Positions 51,855-61,092 of a stretch of 64,000 bases of DNA are shown here, one piece after another. This DNA comes from Streptomyces flavochromogenes. Its GTDB lineage: Bacteria; Actinomycetota; Actinomycetes; Streptomycetales; Streptomycetaceae. Position 1 is the stretch's first letter. Every line of letters begins with the position of its first letter. The position numbers and the translations under genes were made by a program. The stretch covers positions 10,555-74,554 of the forward strand of contig NZ_JNZO01000037.1 of the NCBI RefSeq assembly GCF_000717595.1, given 5' to 3'. The notes under the pieces are model-generated. The model saw only the letters and a program-made list of their open reading frames with translations, was not told where the DNA came from and searched no databases.

Positions 51855-53416
51855 GATCTTTAACCTGTGCGGCGTGGTCGAGGGTCGTCGACTTCTTGTT
51901 CCGGGACGTGACGGTGCCCGTCTTGCGGGGTGTGTGGACGTCGTGGCGTGGGTGGGTCGGGTGTTCTTTCGGCCGGGTGGTCGTCCGGGTCCGGGGCGGG
52001 TGGGTTTCGGTGCCCGAGCCGGGCAGGCGGCTGTCGGGCGGATGTGCCGAAATTCGCGGCGGACGCGGGCGGGCGTCAGTCTGTCCGGGGGAACGGGCCG
52101 CCTTTCCCAGGGACGGCGCCGGTCGGCCGCCAGTGGCCGGGCCAGTCGCATTTGGGTGGAGGCGGCGAGGACCAGCCAGGTCCAGTGGTCGGCCGCCTCG
52201 GGGTGCGGATCTTCGGGCAGGTCCAGCCGAGGGTCTGCTTGAACAGGCGGAAGGTGTGCTCGATGTCGAAGTGGCGCAGGTATGCCTGCCAGAGCCGGTT
52301 GGTGTCCGCTGCGTCTGCGTCGGTGCCCGACCACCACGGCCAGACCGGCTTCGGGGTGGCTCCGCTGGGCAGGTGATCGATGTCCAGGCGGATCACGGTC
52401 TCCTCGATGATGGGGAGGGTGCCGTCGGCTGCGGCCCAGGATGAGCGGTGGGTGAGCTTGAGGTGGAGACGGTCCCAGGGCCGTGCGGTGGCGGTGCCGT
52501 AGAGGCGTGTGTCGGTGACGGTTCTGGTGTCCGGGGTGCCCCAGGTATCGGGTTGCCCGAAGACGGACTCGCCGCCGTGCCGGGGCGGGCGGCCCCTGGT
52601 GCGAAGCTCCCGCGGCGGCGCCGGCCGGCGCAGGACACGGTCCGAGCGCATCCGGGCCAGCACCTGCACCGGCAGATCCTTCAGAAGGAAGGCGAGGCGG
52701 GGTGCGTCGTATCCGGCGTCCGCGATGACGAGGATGTCCGGGTCGCCGGTCTGCCTCTGACCTGCGGTGATCAGCCGCTCGACCAGGTCACGCAGCTGCC
52801 GGGCGGTGACAGGGGCGGTGTCGTCCCCGGGTGCCAGACGCCGGGCGTCCGGCGGCGCGGTCCACGAGCTGCGGCCGGGTTCCAGCGCGCAGATGATCGA
52901 GTAGGGCCAGCCGGGGACTGGGATGTGCTGGTCCTTGGCCCGGCCGTAGGTGTGACACCGGATCCGCTCCGGTGAGGTGTGGGCGTCCGGCCGCAGCCGG
53001 CAGGTGACGTCGACGGCCAGGACCAGCCGGCAGTCTGCGGCCCGCGGCAGCGGCACCGCGGCCAGGGCTCGTCGCATCCGGTCCGTGTCGATCCGGCCCT
53101 GGGTGAGCGCGGCGTAGAGGCCTCCGTGACCGCGGCGGTGTTCGCCCGCCAGCGACAGCTCGGCTGGCGATTTCACCGGCCCCGCACCGCCGAGAACCGC
53201 GTGCGCCAGCTCGAACAGAGCATCCGAACGAGCGGTGAGACAGGAGTGGAACTCGCCCCGGAAGCGTGACAGTTCCACCAACGCCTCTCGGCGGGCATCA
53301 CGATGCAGCAGGCTCCTCCTCACGGCCTTTCGCGCTGAATGTGTGTTCCTTGGTCGGAGCACATGTTCAGACGAAGGCCGCTTCCGTATACGGCGGATAC
53401 CGAGCCGAGTGATCAA
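51855..53416 (-). pseudogene. DDE transposase (NF041680-like) with one frameshift
   Basis: Frame one carries EALVELSRFRGEFHSCLTAR, LPRAADCRLVLAVDVT (first Asp), PDILVIADAGYDAPRLAFLL (second Asp) and RHFDIEHTFRLFKQTLGWTC (Glu). Near 52200 one G is missing in IRTP(E)AADHW, and the match continues in another frame: DHWTWLVLAASTQMRLARPL to PKPTRPGPGRPPGRKNTRP and HRLKIKLD. So the protein would be nearly full length but for a single-base deletion. The start is uncertain; similarity begins near RREALVELSRF. Confidence 0.85.
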
Positions 53417-53444
53417 TTACGACGCACCGTTCGAGGAACAGCTT

Positions 53445-53678
53445 CTACCGGCGGCGCAGAGATCCGGGCCCGCAACGAGTGGACCAGTCACCTGCCGGCG
53501 ACAGCGGCCCTCCACCGGTCCGCACGACGACAAGTCTGCCGTCTTCGAAAGCGATTCGGTCACCAGCGGCCCGGAAGAGCGGGCTTGCCGGCTCGAAGAC
53601 ATACCCATCGTCGGTTTCGATTTCCTTTACCAGTACCAACCGCGAGGTCGGCGTGGCTCCGTCAGCTACCAGGCGCAT
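53445..53678 (-). CDS. Small hypothetical ORF inside the IS
   Basis: A 77-residue frame: MRLVADGATPTSRLVLVKEI then ETDDGYVFEPASPLFRAAGD and RIAFEDGRLVVVR. Alternating hydrophobic and polar residues suggest a real beta-rich protein, and third positions are GC-biased. It lies between the transposase start and the right terminal repeat, so it may be cargo or host DNA captured in the element. Another frame just upstream (NVRAVGQPLNEVEVI) may be its lost N-terminus. Confidence 0.4.
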   Translation of the reverse strand: MRLVADGATPTSRLVLVKEIETDDGYVFEPASPLFRAAGDRIAFEDGRLVVVRTGGGPLSPAGDWSTRCGPGSLRRR

Positions 53679-53894
53679 GCCGAGATGGTCCCACGCGGCC
53701 TGAGATCACCTCGACCTCATTCAGCGGCTGACCAACGGCCCGGACGTTAAAGATCAAGCTTGGGCCTGTTGCGAGAGTCGATCCTGGTCCTGAATGGTCA
53801 GGCGCCATGTGGGCGTGATGTGCGCGCAGTTGTGAACTCGGGTAAGCCAAAAATGCCTGATCAGATGGTTCGGACGAGTGTTAGCGTCGCCGGC

Positions 53895-54425
53895 ATGCCC
53901 GAACTGATCACACCCACAGGCCAACTCCGTTCCTCATGGCTCGCGGCGCGCGACGAGTGGCCTCCAGGTGCCCACCAGGACGGCACCGGCTTGCGTCTCG
54001 CGCCGGACGCCGACCTCGCCAGCCCCCAGTCTTTCTCGGCGTGGGTCGAGCAACTGAAGCAGCAGTCGGACAAGTCGGTTGCCGTGGGAGAAGGGCGCGT
54101 TCACGCCACCCATTGGTGGATCGTCGAGGGCGACAGCTATCTGGGAGCCATCGATCTACGGCACTACCTGAACGCCCTTCTGCTCGATGTCGGCGGGCAC
54201 ATCGGCTACAGCATCCGTCCCTCCGCCCGAAGGCGCGGCTTGGCCACGTGGGCCCTCGGTGCGGTTCTGCCTGAGGCCCGCGCGCTCGGCTTGGATCGGG
54301 TCCTCGTCACCTGCGACGACGACAACGTCGGATCGGCACGCAGCATCGAGCGCAACGGTGGCGTCCTGGAGGATGTCCGCACCACCGACGCGGGCGTCAA
54401 GCGCCGTTACTGGATCACTCTGTAG
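53895..54425 (+). CDS. GNAT-family N-acetyltransferase
   Basis: A 176-residue acetyltransferase. HWWIVEGDSYLGAIDLRHYL precedes the acetyl-CoA loop IGYSIRPSARRRGLATWALG (motif A R-R-x-G-x-A), and then VTCDDDNVGSARSIERNGGV is motif B. The sequence KRRYWITL ends it. It matches GNATs that modify small molecules or proteins; the substrate is unknown. It lies immediately beyond the IS right end. Confidence 0.88.
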   Translation: MPELITPTGQLRSSWLAARDEWPPGAHQDGTGLRLAPDADLASPQSFSAWVEQLKQQSDKSVAVGEGRVHATHWWIVEGDSYLGAIDLRHYLNALLLDVGGHIGYSIRPSARRRGLATWALGAVLPEARALGLDRVLVTCDDDNVGSARSIERNGGVLEDVRTTDAGVKRRYWITL

Positions 54426-54453
54426 GCAGGTGGCGCAGCCGGGCTGGTCACAG

Positions 54454-54908
54454 TCACTCGTCGATGATTGCGACCAGCACGGTCGCCTCGTAGCGGACGG
54501 CGAGTTTGTCAGTGCGTGGCCACCGCGCGATGGCGTTTGAGGCGGTTGATCATGAACTCGACGGCGTGGCGTTCGCGGTCATCGGTCTTGTCGAACTTCG
54601 GCGGCCGGCCTCCGCGAGAGTCGAGGTTCTTACGATTTCGGACGCGGTCCGCCGGGACCGGAATGGTGGCTGATGCCGCGTCTGCGCAGGTAGGCGCGGT
54701 TCTTGCGGGAGTCGTGCGCCTTGTCCGCGCGGACTCGGCCCGGCCACTGTCGGGGGCGCCCGCGCCCCAGCCGGGGCACCTGGATCGCTTCCACAACCGG
54801 CCCGAACTGCGGCGCGTCACGTGGCTGTCCGGCAGTGATCACGATCGACAGAGGCCTCTGTCCCTGCTCAACTGCAAGGTGGATTCTGCTGGTCAGCTGA
54901 GCCTGCAC
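54454..54908 (-). pseudogene. IS5-family transposase, 3' part
   Basis: The minus strand contains RIHLAVEQGQRPLSIVITAG, FGPVVEAIQVPRLGRGRPR, ADKAHDSRKNRAYLRRRGI, then after frameshifts RGGRPPKFDKTDDRERHAVE followed by FMINRLKRHRAVAT and LAVRYEATVLVAIIDE ending at TGA 54454-54456. These are the second half of IS5 (IS112-like) transposases. The 5' half is missing: the break at 54908 joins a NACHT remnant on the other strand. Confidence 0.85.
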
Positions 54909-55330
54909 GATGTGACGAGGCCCGTCCCCGTACCGCTACTGGTTTCCTCCTGGGACGCGAGCAAGGAACATGTCGACGTCTGGCTCGCGCGCCGTATCCA
55001 TGAGGAATACGGCGGCCTGAGCAGGGATCTCGACCGAGCCCGGATCCGCGAACTGGTGCGCGACCGGCGGATACTTCCGGTTCTCGACGGCCTGGACGAA
55101 GGATCTCCGGACCGCGGGGGCGGCCGCGGCGTGATCGTGGCGAGCAGCCCCTGGACGTAGTGGCTGCTCGCGAAGGTGACTCTCGCGGCTATGGGGAGGT
55201 TGCCATGGGCGACCATGGCATTCCTGGAGGACGCGCGCCGGGTGGGCCTGCTGCCGACAGGTCGGCGGCGTCTACCAGTTCCGCCACGCCCAGATTCAGG
55301 CGGGCTTCGCTGCACATCAGCGAGGCGGAG
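54897..55330 (+). pseudogene. NACHT NTPase remnant with internal deletion
   Basis: VTRPVPVPLLVSSWDASKEH, VWLARRIHEEYGGLSRD and ELVRDRRILPVLDGLDE form the region from the second strand to Walker B of a NACHT ATPase. Soon after, in other frames, LPWATMAFLEDARRVGLL and VYQFRHAQIQAGFAAHQ match the C-terminal end of streptomycete NACHT domains. The P-loop and the middle are absent. It is a broken defence-type NTPase. Confidence 0.75.
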
Positions 55331-55439
55331 TACCGGCGCGTCGGCGGCGCGCCCGCACCCGCGTGCCCTGGCCGGTCCGCCCGCTGCCCGCGGCGACCAG
55401 CACCCCAGAGTCCGTACGCATCCCCGGCTACGTCGGGCT

Positions 55440-55952
55440 GCGGAGCACCAGAGGGCAGCCGGCTATGTACGTGGGGATGTGGACGATCGCGCTGTTGTGG
55501 ATCGGCATCATCACCCTTGAGGACGGCTGGCAGGACCCTGATGCCTTGCAGACCGTGGGCTTCTTCGTGGCGCTTCCCCCCCCGCCATCGACCTTCTGCT
55601 ACCGCCCCTCACCTGGCGGCGCGCCGAGTTACGCGTGGACGAGAACCGGATCGAGTTCGCGTCGGTAGGCGGGCGCTCCGCTTCGAGTGGCGGGAGGTCG
55701 CGGACGTCGCACCGCGCCTGTTCGAACCGCCGCACGGCAAGCATGACGACGGCACCGTCATGCTTCACCTGCACCTCACTGCCGAAGCCACTCCCCGGCC
55801 GGGGATCCGTGTCGACAGCACGGGCTGGGTGGCCCTGTGGCCTCGACTGCCCCACCGCGGACCCGGGCGACGCGACGATCCGACCCGAATTGGATGACGC
55901 GCTCGTACGCCTCGGGGGCGCACGATGGCGGCCGTCTCCGGCGGGGAGATGA
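55440..55952 (+). pseudogene. Membrane protein with PH-like domain, decayed
   Basis: One frame gives MYVGMWTIALLWIGIITLED then GWQDPDALQTVGFFVALPP (transmembrane), and the following frames give LTWRRAELRVDENRIEFASV, GRRALRFEWREVADVAPRLF and RPELDDALVRLGGARW. Together they resemble a small streptomycete membrane protein with a cytoplasmic beta-rich (PH-like) domain. At least two frameshifts inactivate it. Confidence 0.55.
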
Positions 55953-55964
55953 CGGGCCGGCAGT

Positions 55965-56215
55965 GAGCGACGGCACCCGGGCGTTGATCGAGGTGCTGCG
56001 CCGGGCATCACATGGCGCACGAGCGTGTCGTCGCCGCCTTGGCCGCGGCTCTGCGGGCCGGAGCCGTAACAGCGGATGCAGTCGCGCTGAAGGCCGGCAA
56101 GGCCGCCCAGGCCGAGACGGAGGCCGCACCGGATGCCCCAGCCATCGGTCAGCCACCGGCGGCGGTGACGTCCCCACGCGAGTGGCGACTCGCGCATCCT
56201 CCACCAGTGGCCCGA
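55965..56215 (+). pseudogene. IS21 IstA C-terminal remnant
   Basis: SDGTRALIEVL and, in the next frame, MAHERVVAALAAALRAGAVT then ADAVALKAGKAAQAE and EWRLAHPPP match the C-terminal tail of IS21-family IstA transposases. The frame after 56215 (KKFKITVNTVYRIV) is unrelated. No intact istB follows. It may derive from the same element type as the remnant at 44703-45072. Confidence 0.6.
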
Positions 56216-56465
56216 GGCCTTGCCAAGAAATTCAAGATCACCGTGAACACGGTCTACCGGATTGTGCCTGGCGAGACCTGGACAAAGGACATTCGTGCCA
56301 AACCGCAGGTCCGTGTGCACGATCGGTTCCGGGAATCGGTTCCGGGGTCCAGGGGCAGGCCCCTCGTCCTGCAGGGGTGCGGGGCGCTCCCGTCCGTCCA
56401 AGCCGCGTGATCTACTGAGACGGTTCTGTGGACCTGTCGATCCGAGGCGCGAAAGGTGCAACCGT

Positions 56466-58172
56466 ATGCGAAGGCAGGACCCGGCGCGAGCCATACCGAC
56501 AGTCACTGCTCCCGCTGTCGGTGAGCTCGGCGGCTATGTGGTGGACGAGACGGGCCGGATCGTCTCGGTCAATGACTGTGCCCTGAAGCTGCTGCGCCTC
56601 ACTCTCGAAGCCGCGCTGGGCCGCGACCACCACGAGCTGCTGCATCGCGACTCCGGCGGCCATACCGGCCCCCGGGCGCTGTGCCCGGTCATGGACGCGG
56701 TTTTGTCTCGCGCCGCATGCAGCGGCGAGAGCCTGTGCTTCCTGCGCGGAGACGGCCTGCTGCTGCCGGTCCACTGGACTGCCATCCCCTACCCTGCCGG
56801 GAACGACTCCGGCACACTGGTGCTCTTCCACCCCTGTCCGGTCGAGGTGAGCGCCGAGGCCGAGGGCACACTGCCGGAGCTCGACCGCCTCGCGCTCCTC
56901 GCCGAGACCACCACCTCGCTGACCTCGACGCTGAACGAGCAGGAGACCGTCGACCGGCTGGCGCACCTGGTGCTTCCCCGTCTGGCCGACTGGATGATCG
57001 TGGACCTGATAGCGGACGGCGGCGACATCCGACGCACCCATGTGGTCGAGCACCAGGCAGGCCGTCTGCTCAGGCGCCCGGAGTTGGAGGGGCCGATCCC
57101 CGCCGTCACTGCGCAGTCCCCCCTGCCTCTGTCACGGGCCCTGCGCGGCAGCGGCGCCTCCCTGGCCGGGCCGCAGGTCTACCAGGGCGAGCCCGACTCC
57201 GGTATCGCCGTCGTCCAGCACGAGCTGTTCGCCGCCACCGGCATGCACTCGGCTGCCATCGCCCCGATCCGCGGCCCCCGCGAAGTCCTCGGTGCCCTCA
57301 CCCTGGGGCGGGGCCACAACCCTGTGCCGTTCGCCACCCGTGACCTGTCGCTGCTGGAAGACATCACACGCCGCGCCGGACTGGCCATCTCCAACTCACG
57401 TCTCTACCAGCGCCAGCGTCGGATCTCCGAAACCATGCAGCGCCACCTGTTGCCTCGCCTGCCCGATGTACCAGGGGTCGAGCTGCATGCGAGTTACCTG
57501 CCTGCGCCCGACGCCTCGCAGGTCGGAGGCGACTGGTACGACGCGTTCCCGCTTCCCGACGATACAACCGGCCTGGTCATCGGCGATGTCGCCGGCCACG
57601 ATCTGGAGGCGGCCGCCCGCATGGCGCAGCTGCGCAATATGCTCCGTGCCCTGGCATGGTCCGAGCCGCACCCGCCCAACGCGGTCGGTCAGCTCGACCA
57701 GGTGATGGCGCGCGCCACCGACCTGGCCACGGCCACCCTCGTCCTGGGCCGCCTTGCCTTCTCTCCGCAAGCCGGCTGGACCTGGGAGTGGACCAACGCC
57801 GGCCATCTGCCGCCCCTGCTGCTCACCCACGACGGCCGCGCCGAATACCTGCACACTCCGAACAGTGTGCTCCTGGGCACCGGCATCAGCGTCGCCCGGG
57901 GACGTGACTGCGTCCACCTGCCGCCCGGCTCGACCTTGCTCCTGTACACCGACGGGCTTATCGAGTCCCGGGAGCACGGCATCGACCACGGTCTCGCCCG
58001 ACTCCGCCGCTACGCCGCGGCTGCCGCCCACCACACTCTCGGCGTCCTATGTGAACGGCTCATCGAAGAGGTGCGACCTTCGGACAACGACGACGATGTC
58101 GCCCTCCTCTCCGTGCGCGTACCCGCCGTCCAAGCACCTGACCGACCGGAAAGGCACCCCACGGCACGGTAA
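56466..58172 (+). CDS. PAS-GAF-PP2C (SpoIIE-type) serine phosphatase
   Basis: A 568-residue sensor phosphatase. Residues 15-130 are PAS-like (GGYVVDETGRIVSVNDCALK). Residues 150-320 are GAF (DRLAHLVLPRLADWMIVDLI). Residues 345-560 are the SpoIIE PP2C domain: QVGGDWYDAFPL, VIGDVAGHDLEAAARMAQLR, LLYTDGLIES and DNDDDVALLSVR supply the metal-binding Asp residues. ATG 56466 follows GAAAGG. Such proteins dephosphorylate anti-anti-sigma factors in partner-switching networks. No cognate anti-sigma gene is adjacent. Confidence 0.93.
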   Translation: MRRQDPARAIPTVTAPAVGELGGYVVDETGRIVSVNDCALKLLRLTLEAALGRDHHELLHRDSGGHTGPRALCPVMDAVLSRAACSGESLCFLRGDGLLLPVHWTAIPYPAGNDSGTLVLFHPCPVEVSAEAEGTLPELDRLALLAETTTSLTSTLNEQETVDRLAHLVLPRLADWMIVDLIADGGDIRRTHVVEHQAGRLLRRPELEGPIPAVTAQSPLPLSRALRGSGASLAGPQVYQGEPDSGIAVVQHELFAATGMHSAAIAPIRGPREVLGALTLGRGHNPVPFATRDLSLLEDITRRAGLAISNSRLYQRQRRISETMQRHLLPRLPDVPGVELHASYLPAPDASQVGGDWYDAFPLPDDTTGLVIGDVAGHDLEAAARMAQLRNMLRALAWSEPHPPNAVGQLDQVMARATDLATATLVLGRLAFSPQAGWTWEWTNAGHLPPLLLTHDGRAEYLHTPNSVLLGTGISVARGRDCVHLPPGSTLLLYTDGLIESREHGIDHGLARLRRYAAAAAHHTLGVLCERLIEEVRPSDNDDDVALLSVRVPAVQAPDRPERHPTAR

Positions 58173-58979
58173 CGGCGAAGCATCGTTTCGCGGCCTCCGG
58201 TTGTGATTCTGTTCGCGCAACGGCTTGCACCGGGACCCGGGACGGGCACCATCGGCCGGGAGCCGCGCACCTGGACTAGAACATGGGCGAGCCGAATCGG
58301 TGAGTGCTCGCGGCCGGGTGCCGGGTCGCTGGTGTGGGTGAGGTCCACGGCGAGGCCAGCCCGGTGAAGCGGGTGGCGGTCCACGATGCCGTTCATGATC
58401 GATTGGATGAGTCTGACCCCGCTGGACGCGGGCGGCACCACGGTGGGCTGCGCCGGGGAGCATCCCGGCTTCGCAGACCCGGCGTACGTGCGCCGCAGGA
58501 ATCTGATCGCCGAACGGGCGGAAAGCCGCCCGGTGGGGGAACCCTCCCGCACCGGACAGGGCGACGGAAACGGTTCCTCCGCCGCCTGGCGCCCAGCTGG
58601 AACGACGGGAACGCATGCCCGGCCCTTCCCGAGGCACACCCCCAGGAGTGAACCGTCGGGGAGTCGCATTGACGGTTCACTCCGCGACGCCGTGACGCGC
58701 CCGGGTACGGGTCCGGCCGATGGGCCGGCTGGGGTGCTCCTGCTCCCTGCTTGCTTGAACATGGCCGGCCGTCACAAAAAGCGTCCACAGCGGCGAAGGC
58801 AAGCTGAAGGGCCGACTGGCCAGAACCGGAAGCCGCTGAGCCAGGACGAGGAGCCAGTGGAGAATGAGTGTTGCGCCCCGGCGCCGGTAGAAGTGGGTGT
58901 TCTCGCTCGCGGCCCGAAGCGGAGGCCGGTTCAGCCGGGCGACGAACACCGGGCTGATGTACGTGCTGATGTACGCCGC
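58173..58979. other. Mostly non-coding, one weak enzyme remnant
   Basis: Around 58436-58530 the plus frame GEHPGFADPAYVRRRNLIAE resembles the N-terminus of biopterin-dependent aromatic amino acid hydroxylases (HPGFxDPxYRxRR). The frame then loses similarity. Nothing else in these 800 bases is assignable. Confidence 0.3.
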
Positions 58980-59138
58980 CTACGCCTCGTCATAGGACTG
59001 GCTGGTGGCAGCCGCCCAGTCGTCCGTGTAAGGCCGCGGTGGGAACCGTTTCTTGGCGGCCCGGAGAGCCTCGTCGGCGAGTGGCTGAGCGTCTCGGATG
59101 GCGGTCGGGGCGTCCAGGGTCTCAGTGCTCGTCACCAT
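58980..59138 (-). CDS. Short ORF coupled to the recombinase
   Basis: A 52-residue frame, MVTSTETLDAPTAIRDAQPL then ADEALRAAKKRFPPRPYTDD WAA in sense, overlapping the recombinase stop (ATGGTGA). Coding character is good. The overlap indicates a two-gene unit, as in streptomycete loci where a recombinase is followed by a second recombinase or helper. The short length and abrupt SQSYDEA end suggest truncation. Function unknown. Confidence 0.5.
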   Translation of the reverse strand: MVTSTETLDAPTAIRDAQPLADEALRAAKKRFPPRPYTDDWAAATSQSYDEA

Positions 59139-60295
59139 GAGTTCCCGAAGAGAGTCTTCAGCGAGTCGGGGTTGTAGCCGGGGGCCGGTGGTGCCGGCGG
59201 CCGATCGCGCTGCTCGGTTCGGCGTGCGTGATGGGCGCGGACGCGTTCGATTACCTCGTCCTGACTGGCCGGAAGGTAGAGCTGTGTGGTCGTCAGATGT
59301 GCGTGACCGAGGACCCATTGGACGTCTGTCAGGGGCATGTTGGGGTCGCGAGCGAGTAGTCGGTAGGGCGGGGTGTGGCGTAGATCGTGGAGCGTCCAGC
59401 TCGAGCCGAGGAGATCGTGGGTCCGGTTGAACACTGCCCGTGCCGCGTCGTAGTTCAGTGGACGCCATGGTCGCCACAGCGTCCACCACAACGGCAGGTT
59501 CTTGCCGTGCGGGACGCCGTCTCGCCGGGCCTCCTCCTGGTAGAGCCGCAGCCAGACGAAGGCGTCGGTTGAGCAGGGAAGCTGCTGGTGGGCCCGGGTT
59601 CCCTTCCGGATCACGCCAATCAACTGCTGACCGGGAGGGGCGTCACGCTGCCGACTGGTGAGGAGCTCTTCGGCGCGGGCAGCGTTGGAGACCCAGAAGG
59701 CCGGCAGGGCGCGGTCCCTGTTGTGGCGGAGTGCAGCGAAGAGGGCATTCAACATCTCGTCGGGGATGCTGCGGGGTGCACGCTTCGGGATGGTCGGCCG
59801 GTAGCGGCCTGCCCGTTCCGGCTTAAATGGCTGGTCAGGCTTGTGGTGGGCGTTCGCGCGGCTGCTGCGGCGGGAACGGTCAAGCGGGAACGGGTTGATG
59901 ATGGGCCCGGTGCCTTCGTCCTGGTGGAAGTCGTAGAACGTGCGCAGCACGGTTTCGCAGTGTGCCCGCGTCCTCGCGGCGTACTGCGGGCCGGGCGAGA
60001 CCTTGCCCGTGATGGCGTTCGTCGTGCCAGGGATCTTCTTCCGCGTCGTCCGCGGCTTCAGCGCCGTCTTCTCGGAGTAGCCCGCGTCGCGGTGTCTCCA
60101 GTGCAGGCGCTGCGGCTTGTTCGCGATGTGCATCCACCGGGTGAAGTCCCGTGCATCCGCACGAGTTGCCCGGTTCCACTCGATGTCGAGCGCCCACAGG
60201 AACCGCCACCAGCGCAGCAGGTCCATGCCATATGACCGGACCGAGGTCCCGCGGACAGTCGACCACTCGAAGAGGCTGGGATCCCGCGACACCAC
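59132..60295 (-). CDS. Tyrosine recombinase/site-specific integrase
   Basis: A 387-residue recombinase. The N-terminal core-binding domain has VRSYGMDLLRWWRFLWALDI. The catalytic domain has Arg I in NAARAEELLTSR, the box II HDLRHTPPYRLLARD (His-x2-Arg), LGHAHLTTTQLYL (His and Tyr nucleophile). Where relatives have HTAAYR this has HTPPYR, an unusual double Pro. The GTG start at 60295 lacks a strong ribosome site, so a few N-terminal residues are uncertain. It overlaps the short downstream ORF. No att sites are identified. Confidence 0.85.
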   Translation of the reverse strand: MVSRDPSLFEWSTVRGTSVRSYGMDLLRWWRFLWALDIEWNRATRADARDFTRWMHIANKPQRLHWRHRDAGYSEKTALKPRTTRKKIPGTTNAITGKVSPGPQYAARTRAHCETVLRTFYDFHQDEGTGPIINPFPLDRSRRSSRANAHHKPDQPFKPERAGRYRPTIPKRAPRSIPDEMLNALFAALRHNRDRALPAFWVSNAARAEELLTSRQRDAPPGQQLIGVIRKGTRAHQQLPCSTDAFVWLRLYQEEARRDGVPHGKNLPLWWTLWRPWRPLNYDAARAVFNRTHDLLGSSWTLHDLRHTPPYRLLARDPNMPLTDVQWVLGHAHLTTTQLYLPASQDEVIERVRAHHARRTEQRDRPPAPPAPGYNPDSLKTLFGNSW

Positions 60296-60392
60296 GCATC
60301 ACGGATACGCGGCCAGTCAGCTTGCTGTGGACCTCGTCCGGCGCGTCGCATCGGCACAGCGCGCATATGGAGCGGTTTCCAGGGGCGGGGAT

Positions 60393-60433
60393 GGAAGAAG
60401 GGCCCGCCTCCTTGGGAAGCGGACCCTTCTTCC
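60393..60433 (-). terminator. Terminator of the csbD gene
   Basis: GGAAGAAGGGCCCGC (60393-60407) pairs with GCGGACCCTTCTTCC (60419-60433): 15 bp with one mismatch and an 11-base loop, directly after the csbD stop. Confidence 0.85.
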
Positions 60434-60443
60434 AGCTGATGGT

Positions 60444-60620
60444 TCAGTGTTCGTCGCGCTTGCCGCGCAGGGAGCCCTTGGCGTCGGACGCGGCTTCCTT
60501 CGCCTTGCCCTCAACCTGGTCCATCTTCCCTTCGGCCTTCATCCGGTCGTTCCCGGTCACCTTGCCGACCGTTTCCTTCGCCTTGCCCTTGATCTTGTCC
60601 GTGCGGCCCTTGTCAGCCAT
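60444..60620 (-). CDS. CsbD-family stress protein
   Basis: A 58-residue, highly charged, natively helical protein: MADKGRTDKIKGKAKETVGK, VTGNDRMKAEGKMDQVEGKA and KEAASDAKGSLRGK. It has the two conserved KxKxxxGxxTGN/Mxx(E/D)GK repeats of CsbD. AGGACAG lies upstream of ATG 60620. CsbD genes belong to general stress regulons; the molecular role is unknown. Confidence 0.95.
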   Translation of the reverse strand: MADKGRTDKIKGKAKETVGKVTGNDRMKAEGKMDQVEGKAKEAASDAKGSLRGKRDEH

Positions 60621-61092
60621 GACCTGTCCTTCTGAGTGGGGAATAGGTGACGATGACAAATTAGGACGGATAAAGACACTTCGCCTGCCGGGTCTGCTGC
60701 CAGGCGTACCCCATCGTCCCTGAGCATCCGACGCGACCAGAGGCTTGTCGCCGCTGCTGCCTTGGCGGGGCGGGCCTGCCGGGGCCGTCCTCTCGCGTGT
60801 ACTCGGTTTTCAGGCACTGGATCGGCTATCACCCGTACGAGGGGTGTGTGCCTGCCGGGAGACGGGGCGAGGGCATGGGCGGGGCTTCCTCGGGCACCCG
60901 AAGAGGGAGGGAGTTCCGTCCCTTCCGATCGAGGGAGCTGGTGTGATCATGGGAAGCGACGTACGGACCGGGCATCCGACTCGCCCGGGCCCGTCGTAGC
61001 CGCAGCCGGCGCCCGTTGAGGCGCCTGTCCTTCCCGGCCGGCCGGCACCACCGCCTGCCCCGGGCCCCGAACGCCGACGCAAAGAGGTGACC
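60621..61092. other. Intergenic, nothing firm
   Basis: No supported gene is found. A 16-residue frame MGSDVRTGHPTRPGPS (60949-60999) follows GAGGGAG and could be a leader peptide, but this is weak. AAAGAGGTG before 61093 is the next ribosome site. Confidence 0.35.

Larger units (their letters stand above)
51850..53760. mobile_element. Insertion sequence with perfect 15-bp terminal inverted repeats
   Basis: AGCTTGATCTTTAAC at 51850-51864 is repeated in inverse orientation at 53746-53760 (GTTAAAGATCAAGCT). The 1.9-kb interval holds a DDE transposase gene and a small ORF. No clear target duplication flanks it. The left repeat codes the last residues KIKL of the transposase. Confidence 0.75.

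Noticed and set aside
53740..53770. Target-site duplication for the IS
   Set aside because: The bases flanking the two terminal repeats (GATCC and TGGGC) do not match.
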